The notes below the pieces were generated by a model. It searched no databases and was not told the DNA's origin. It worked only from the letters and a program-made list of their open reading frames with translations. The translations under genes were made by a program, and so were the position numbers. Below are positions 14,904 to 19,694 of a DNA stretch of 19,694 nucleotides, piece after piece; the stretch's first letter is position 1; each line of letters opens with the position of its first letter. Location of the stretch: positions 1 to 19,694 of the forward strand of contig JAJZZW010000015.1 of assembly GCA_021797385.1 (NCBI GenBank), read 5' to 3'. This DNA is from Thermoplasmata archaeon. GTDB taxonomy: Archaea; Thermoplasmatota; Thermoplasmata; Thermoplasmatales; Thermoplasmataceae.

Positions 14904-16502
14904 ATGGAGAAGAAATATATTATTGTAAAGGAATATTTCGATGGTTATAAGTTATATGATTCAGATCATGTTTTTGTAGCAAAAGATGGCATAATTGTGG
15001 ACAGTTATGATCCTTCACAGGCAGCGCTAAAAGAGCTTGTCACTAAACCAGACGCGATCGATCTAAGGAACAAATTTGTAACTCCCGGGCTAATAGATTC
15101 CCACAATCATTTCACACTTACTGCTCTCAAGCTCAAATACCAGGTGAATTTTGCAGATATAAGGTCTTTCCCGGGATTTATAGAACTTCTGAAAAACAAC
15201 AGGGATAAAATAATCCACGGCTGGTTCCAGGGATACGCCATTAACGAATATGACATGGAGGAAAAACACCTGCCGGATAGGAAGGTTATTGATAGTGTAT
15301 TCAGAGATACACCCGTGTTCATTACACAGATGACAGAGCACTACGCTGTTTGCAATTCCCGGGCGCTGGAACTGGCAGGTATAACGAAAAACATGGAATC
15401 ACCATCCAATGGTAAAATCGGGAGATATGAAAACGGAGAGCCAAACGGCATACTTTACGAGGCAAATGCAATGGATCTTGTGAAAAAAATCATACCAGAG
15501 TACAATGTGGATGATTATATGGAAGCAATAAAATTCGGATCGGACCAATACGCTGCTACCGGGATTTCCACCGTAAAGGACATGGGTGGCACAGGCAGTG
15601 ATGTTAATGAGCAAACAAGGGTTGCTGCAATGAACAAATTGTCTGCAGACGGATCAATGAAAATCAGAATAGCATTTGTCCTTCCGGTTTATTCACTTCC
15701 TGATGCCAGTAAAAAAATAGAACTGTGGAAACAGGTCCATGAAAGCAATAAGTTAAAATTTTCAGGATTTAAAATGTTCATGGATGGAAGCATACTTTCC
15801 GAAACTGCATGGATGAGGCAGAACTATGCAAAACCAGAGAATGTTGAAAACGCAGGAATTCCCCTATGGGATCTGGACAATTTCAAAAAGGCACTCAAAA
15901 TGCTTTCTGGCACAGGCCAGCATATAAGCATTCACACCATAGGCGACAGAGCAATAGTAACTGCCATGGACGCCATAGAAGAAATTAAAAACCAGGGAAC
16001 TTCGGCAACATATTCACTTGTTCACTGTTATAAGCTGGATAAAGATATTATGAGCAGACTCAAGAGACTGGATATAGGAGTTGAAACACAGCTAGCTTTC
16101 ATTCATTTTATAGGTGATGCAATCACCGAAAATATAGGGGCAGAACAGTCTAAGTGCCTATTTCCTGTGAAAACGCTTATGGCTGATGGTATTCCGGTAT
16201 CAAATGGTTCAGACAGTCCTGTAACACCATTTAACCCGGTATACGGCCTTTATTCATCGATATACAGAAAAACATATACCGGAAAACACAGTGAGATCTA
16301 CAGTGGAAACCAGCAGCTTTCTCTGGAAGAATCCCTAAAAACATACACATCACAGAGTTCCATTACTGTTGGCTGGAATAAAATCGGTATTCTGGGTAAT
16401 AATCATTTTCCTGATTTTTCTGTATGGGATAAAAATCCGGGGAAGTTAGGTAGCAATATAGATGCATGGCTTAACATAAAAATTGAATCCATTTCATTTT
16501 GA
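14904..16502 (+). CDS. Amidohydrolase family protein (amidohydrolase 3, YtcJ-like)
   Basis: Metal-dependent hydrolase of the urease/amidohydrolase superfamily, probably acting on an amide or related C-N bond. The substrate is unknown. Counted from 14904 (532 residues): the metal-binding HxH in GLIDSHNHF is His67/His69, FSGFKMFMDGS places a conserved Lys at 290, HTIGDRA gives His344, LVHCYKL gives His374, and NGSDSPVTPFNP gives the catalytic Asp437. The small beta domain is split between the N-terminus (VFVAKDGIIVDSYDP) and the C-terminus (PDFSVWDKNPG), as usual. The length fits the YtcJ/NfdA group. No signal peptide is seen, so it is cytoplasmic. An upstream ATG at 14877 would add MPDKVKVKL; the internal ATG has the better ribosome binding site. 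Single gene. Confidence 0.88.
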   Translation: MEKKYIIVKEYFDGYKLYDSDHVFVAKDGIIVDSYDPSQAALKELVTKPDAIDLRNKFVTPGLIDSHNHFTLTALKLKYQVNFADIRSFPGFIELLKNNRDKIIHGWFQGYAINEYDMEEKHLPDRKVIDSVFRDTPVFITQMTEHYAVCNSRALELAGITKNMESPSNGKIGRYENGEPNGILYEANAMDLVKKIIPEYNVDDYMEAIKFGSDQYAATGISTVKDMGGTGSDVNEQTRVAAMNKLSADGSMKIRIAFVLPVYSLPDASKKIELWKQVHESNKLKFSGFKMFMDGSILSETAWMRQNYAKPENVENAGIPLWDLDNFKKALKMLSGTGQHISIHTIGDRAIVTAMDAIEEIKNQGTSATYSLVHCYKLDKDIMSRLKRLDIGVETQLAFIHFIGDAITENIGAEQSKCLFPVKTLMADGIPVSNGSDSPVTPFNPVYGLYSSIYRKTYTGKHSEIYSGNQQLSLEESLKTYTSQSSITVGWNKIGILGNNHFPDFSVWDKNPGKLGSNIDAWLNIKIESISF

Positions 16503-16594
16503 ATAAATTTCTAACTCCCATATGGTGCCTGATTTTAAATTATAAATTATTTAAATGGTGAAAATTATGAATAAAAAATTAATAATTTAGAGAA

Positions 16595-16882
16595 TTATGC
16601 GTATCTAAGGGCTATGCCTTTTCCAAAACGTGGATAATTCCAGTCTATGTTTTCATAGGGGCATGCAATTCTTGATGCACCGCATTCCACACAGTTTTCA
16701 TAACCTATTACTATCCTGTTGTTTTGCCATGAAAATACATTGGCAGGGCATATGGAAACACAGGGCTGGGGTTCACCGTACTTAGCAGTGCATTCCAGGC
16801 ATGTGTTTACATCCTTTATTGCAAGATGCGACTTGTCGTCTTTCTTATATCTCAGTGTGTATAATTTTTCTTCTGTTCTCAT
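16595..16882 (-). CDS. fixX: FixX-like ferredoxin subunit of ETF:quinone oxidoreductase
   Basis: Small FeS protein thought to pass electrons between FixC and the quinone or ETF. The 95-residue protein has two ferredoxin-like motifs: C28-x2-C31-x9-C41-x3-C45-Pro and C64-x2-C67-x2-Ser70-x3-C74-Pro. It ends with IDWNYPRFGKGIALRYA, close to the usual FixX tail (WEYPRG...GVxYRYG). The third position of the second motif is Ser (codon TCA, 16673-16675) where FixX normally has Cys, as in CLECGTC. So one cluster may be Ser-ligated, three-iron or absent. Its ATG directly follows the fixC stop with no spacer, so translation is coupled. Last gene of the operon. Confidence 0.9.
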   Translation of the reverse strand: MRTEEKLYTLRYKKDDKSHLAIKDVNTCLECTAKYGEPQPCVSICPANVFSWQNNRIVIGYENCVECGASRIACPYENIDWNYPRFGKGIALRYA

Positions 16883-18076
16883 TTATCTCATCCTCATAAC
16901 AAAAGTCATCAGGTCAGGTATTAGATTTCTGTAATTGCTGACCATGGTGTTCCTTATTCCCATCAGATCTCCTGATGCCCAGCCTTCAAGCATTGATGAA
17001 ACCATATTTATATATTCTCCTGCCTTGTTGCCGGTCATGAAGTCAGTTTCAAGTTTTCTCTCCTTTGCTATCTTTGAAATTTCAGGATTTTTCATTAAAT
17101 TGTACCTGTAAATTTCTTTGTCATAATTGTATACAGCTGCTTCTCCTGCTATTATCCCGGATGCTATTGCCGGAGTAATACCATCAAATGTTAATGGATC
17201 AACAAGTCCAAGTGCATCTCCGCATAGATAAACATTCCCCTTTGCAACATTGATATCAGGAAATCCGCCTTCAGGTATGATCTTTGCTGAATACTCCCTG
17301 AGAGAATAACCTTTAACCTTTTCTGCTATACCGGTCATTTCCAGGAAATCATCAAGAAGCTTTTCTGGTCTTATCTTTCTGTCAACAAGTTCCTTTATTG
17401 GAGATCCTATCCCCACTGCAAGGCTATCCTTGTATGTGTACATGAACCCTGCAACCAGAGGGTCCGTCATTATCATTCTCCATGACATGCCGGTATTATC
17501 ATCTGGAAAGCCAAATATTGTGTTAAGATCTCCTTTCTTTATGGAATAAACCATTTTAACGGCCTGTACGGAATTTTCAGGAGTCCAATCTCCCTTTATT
17601 CCTGACTCCATGGATACCAGGGAGTTGACGCCTTCAGCTAGTACAAATGATTTGGCTGATACCTCACCCCGATCTGTTGTCAGTGATTTTGCAATGCCAT
17701 TTTCCCAGTTAAGTTTCAATGCAGTGGTTTTCGGTATAACCATGGCACCTGCCTTTTCAGATACCGATGATAGCCATTTATCAAATTTGAGCCTGCCCGT
17801 TGTTACAAGACCTTCAGGATGGAATTCTATATTTACCGGTTTGTTGCCATTATACAGAGAAAGTTTGATGGTTTCCACGTTTCTTTCAAATGGCATATCT
17901 TCCCCGAAGACAGATGTCACATAGTCTTTTCTTATCATGGCTCCTGAAACGTTTTTGGATCCCGGTTCAGGTCCCCTCTCTATAACCAATACCTTCTTTC
18001 CCTCAGATGCGGCCTTCAATGCAGCAGCCGAACCTGCAGGCCCTGCACCCACAACTACTATATCATAATCAAGCAT
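16883..18076 (-). CDS. fixC: FixC-like ETF:quinone oxidoreductase flavoprotein
   Basis: FAD protein that takes electrons from the ETF and delivers them to the membrane quinone pool together with FixX. The 397-residue protein begins with the FAD-binding fold DIVVVGAGPAGSAAALKAA (GAGPAG at 10-15), ending the second strand with VIERG. It carries the C-terminal FAD motif CGDALGLVDP at 285-294, followed by the conserved TFDGITPAIASG stretch. It lacks the FeS domain of the mitochondrial ETF-QO, which here is the separate FixX. There is no transmembrane helix, so membrane attachment would be peripheral. The start overlaps the ETF gene by eight bases, and GGTGA (minus strand, 18082-18086) stands five bases before it. 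Slightly shorter than bacterial FixC (about 430). Confidence 0.93.
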   Translation of the reverse strand: MLDYDIVVVGAGPAGSAAALKAASEGKKVLVIERGPEPGSKNVSGAMIRKDYVTSVFGEDMPFERNVETIKLSLYNGNKPVNIEFHPEGLVTTGRLKFDKWLSSVSEKAGAMVIPKTTALKLNWENGIAKSLTTDRGEVSAKSFVLAEGVNSLVSMESGIKGDWTPENSVQAVKMVYSIKKGDLNTIFGFPDDNTGMSWRMIMTDPLVAGFMYTYKDSLAVGIGSPIKELVDRKIRPEKLLDDFLEMTGIAEKVKGYSLREYSAKIIPEGGFPDINVAKGNVYLCGDALGLVDPLTFDGITPAIASGIIAGEAAVYNYDKEIYRYNLMKNPEISKIAKERKLETDFMTGNKAGEYINMVSSMLEGWASGDLMGIRNTMVSNYRNLIPDLMTFVMRMR

Positions 18077-19694
18077 TTATATCACCAATTTTTTTAATGA
18101 GCTCCGGAACTATCTGGAAAACATCCCCGATAACCCCATAATCGCAATTTTCGAATATCTGCGCCTCGGGATCACTGTTTATTGCGATTATCCTCTTTGA
18201 ACCCTGAATTCCCACAAGATGCTGTATTGCACCGGATATGCCAAGGGCCAGGTACAGATTGGGTCTAATAGTTGTGCCGGTTTGCCCAACCTGTCTATCT
18301 CTCGGGTACCAGTTTGCATCTGCAAGTGGTTTGCTAACTCCAACAATGCCGCCTATTTTATTCGCAAGGTCTTCAACCATTTTCAGATTGTCTTTGTTTA
18401 CCAATCCTCTCCCGGCACCAACAACAACCTGTGCAGCAGCCAGGACATTCGTTTTCTCTATATTTTTGTAATCTGTTATTTTAAATCTGGTATCTGCCTT
18501 TTTTAATGTATCCTTTATTAATTTTCCCTTGAACTCTCTTTCAGGAAGAGCTGAGAATACTCCGGCCCTTGTGGTTACCATAATTGGCTTGTTATTAGGG
18601 CATATGATAGTTGATGTTTCCTTTCCGCCGAAGTCCGGTCTTGTAGCCTGCAACTGCCCTTTCTCATCCACATCGAATATTATGCAGTCAGCTATAAGTC
18701 CTGTATTAACTTTTATTGCAGTTGTGGATGCCAGTTCCCTGGAATTATATGTTCCAGGGAAGAATATGGAATTCGGTTTGTATTTATTTACCATCATTTC
18801 CAGGGCCTGCGTATATATATCATTATCGTACCTCTTTGCATTCTCTGCTTCACAGTAATAAACTTCATCGGCACCGTATTTGAAGGATTCATCTATGAGC
18901 TTTTCATCCTTCTCCCCAATGATGATTGCTCCAAGTTTTGTATCCATTAAATCTGCAACCCTTCTGGCGGCTCCAAGGATTTCCAGTGATGTTTTATTGA
19001 GTTTTCCATCAAAGTGGTCTATGTAAACCCAGATATTATCATCAACCTTTGTTACTGGATCAGGTTTCTCATAGGCATTTTCCATTTCTTTCATACCCTT
19101 TAATGATTCTTTTATTTTTGATACCAGAAAATCAACGGTTTTATTCAGGTCCTCGTTTTTAATAATTTCTGGGTTTCTCATTTTTGGCGGTGGTCTTACT
19201 CTTATAACCTTCGTGGGCGATGCTGCCAGACCTATTTTTGCGGGATCCGCATCAATATCAGTTTTTGAAAGCCGGGTTACCTGGAAAGTCATCGATTTTA
19301 TCATACCTTCCAGTGTTGCTTCCCGGGGAGTATTGGAACCTTCTGTTATAGTTGCAACAAATGGCATTTTAACTTCAACAACTTCGGTATCAAATTCCGT
19401 GGTTCTCTGGAGTTTTGCAAGTTTTGTTTTCATGTCAATGTCCAGTATTTTATCAGTGTATGCCACTTCAGGAATTCCAAGCCACATTGCTGTCTGCGGG
19501 CCAACCTGCTGTGTTTCACCATCAAGCGCCCTTCTTCCGAATAAAATAATATCGGGCTTGCCGATTTTGTCTATTCCCCTTGAAACTGTATAGGATGTTG
19601 CCCATGTATCAGATCCTACCATTGCAGCATCTGTAATAAGGTATATATTATCTGCACCCATTGCAACTGCATCTCTCAATGTCAGATCTCCCTT
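18069..19694 (-). CDS. Electron-transfer flavoprotein, fused beta-alpha subunits (5' end outside window)
   Basis: Soluble flavoprotein that collects electrons from dehydrogenases, or from NADH, and gives them to FixC. The frame is open to the window edge. A TTG at 19679 is only an internal codon, since Lys-Gly-Asp-Leu-Thr-Leu before it continues the family pattern. About 541 residues are visible. First comes the EtfB part: LRDAVAMGADNIYL, then DGETQQVGPQTA (codons 19523-19488), to about residue 195. After a linker comes the EtfA part, with the C-terminal FAD domain: VVVGAGRGL, GQTGTTIRPNLYLALGISG and AINSDPEAQIFENCDYGVIGD. Bacteria and mitochondria encode the two subunits separately; fusion is known from archaea such as Thermoplasma and Sulfolobus relatives. 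Perhaps 50-90 N-terminal residues are missing. First visible gene of the ETF-fixC-fixX operon. Confidence 0.94.
   Translation of the reverse strand, partial: KGDLTLRDAVAMGADNIYLITDAAMVGSDTWATSYTVSRGIDKIGKPDIILFGRRALDGETQQVGPQTAMWLGIPEVAYTDKILDIDMKTKLAKLQRTTEFDTEVVEVKMPFVATITEGSNTPREATLEGMIKSMTFQVTRLSKTDIDADPAKIGLAASPTKVIRVRPPPKMRNPEIIKNEDLNKTVDFLVSKIKESLKGMKEMENAYEKPDPVTKVDDNIWVYIDHFDGKLNKTSLEILGAARRVADLMDTKLGAIIIGEKDEKLIDESFKYGADEVYYCEAENAKRYDNDIYTQALEMMVNKYKPNSIFFPGTYNSRELASTTAIKVNTGLIADCIIFDVDEKGQLQATRPDFGGKETSTIICPNNKPIMVTTRAGVFSALPEREFKGKLIKDTLKKADTRFKITDYKNIEKTNVLAAAQVVVGAGRGLVNKDNLKMVEDLANKIGGIVGVSKPLADANWYPRDRQVGQTGTTIRPNLYLALGISGAIQHLVGIQGSKRIIAINSDPEAQIFENCDYGVIGDVFQIVPELIKKIGDINA

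Noticed and set aside
16562..16588. Inverted repeat AAATTAT/ATAATTT between the amidohydrolase and fixX genes as a bidirectional terminator
   Set aside because: Seven AT-only base pairs with a 13-base loop in very AT-rich DNA are expected by chance. The T-rich stretches alone could terminate transcription.

Overview
The window looks like chromosomal DNA of an AT-rich archaeon. The best fit is the order Thermoplasmatales (Ferroplasma/Acidiplasma type), but this is inference, because no rRNA or other phylogenetic marker is present and no search could be run. The supporting signs are: TATA boxes about 23-27 bases before the start codons of first genes, implying leaderless mRNAs; GGTGA-type ribosome binding sites before downstream cistrons; an electron-transfer flavoprotein with beta and alpha subunits fused; and archaeal families such as the ACT-domain regulator of the COG2061 type, a DUF3834-like protein and a DUF4382-like exported protein.

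Layout. 108-1659 (+): a two-gene ABC exporter (ATPase, then ABC-2 type permease). 1672-1725: a fragment resembling the right end of an IS200/IS605-family element, with the last codons of a TnpB and its hairpin but no transposase. 1794-2981 (+): moaA-moaD, molybdopterin synthesis. 2986-4437 (-): a gamma-glutamyltransferase of the YwrD-like group, tail to tail with moaD. 4558-5118 (+): a membrane-anchored, sequon-rich DUF4382-like protein. 5183-6826 (+): a flavin/iron-sulfur oxidoreductase related to 2,4-dienoyl-CoA reductase with a shortened C-terminal half. 6867-8407 (+): purE-purK, whose last bases overlap the end of an HTH/ACT regulator gene at 8404-8916 (-). 9000-9674 (-): a DUF3834-like protein. 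9869-14072 (+): carA-carB. 14134-14787 (+): endonuclease III. 14904-16502 (+): an amidohydrolase. 16595-19694 (-): an operon of fused ETF (5' end outside the window), fixC and fixX.

How the genes work together. PurE/PurK convert AIR to CAIR via N5-CAIR, and CarA/CarB make carbamoyl phosphate for pyrimidines and arginine, so the centre of the window is nucleotide supply. The ETF-FixC-FixX operon should pass electrons from a flavoprotein through an FeS ferredoxin-like subunit to the quinone pool. MoaA and MoaD provide the first step and the sulfur carrier of molybdenum cofactor synthesis. The other partners (MoaC, MoaE) are not here.

I see no clearly new defence, mobile or biosynthetic system. 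The points most worth checking are the orphan IS605-like right end, a FixX in which the third cysteine of a ferredoxin motif is serine, a bifurcation-type motif in the ETF beta part, the shortened dienoyl-CoA-reductase-like enzyme, and a perfect palindrome just upstream of the ACT regulator. There are no tRNA or rRNA genes, CRISPR arrays or intact insertion sequences that I can recognise, and no gene-free stretch over 300 bases. The longest gap is 9675-9868.
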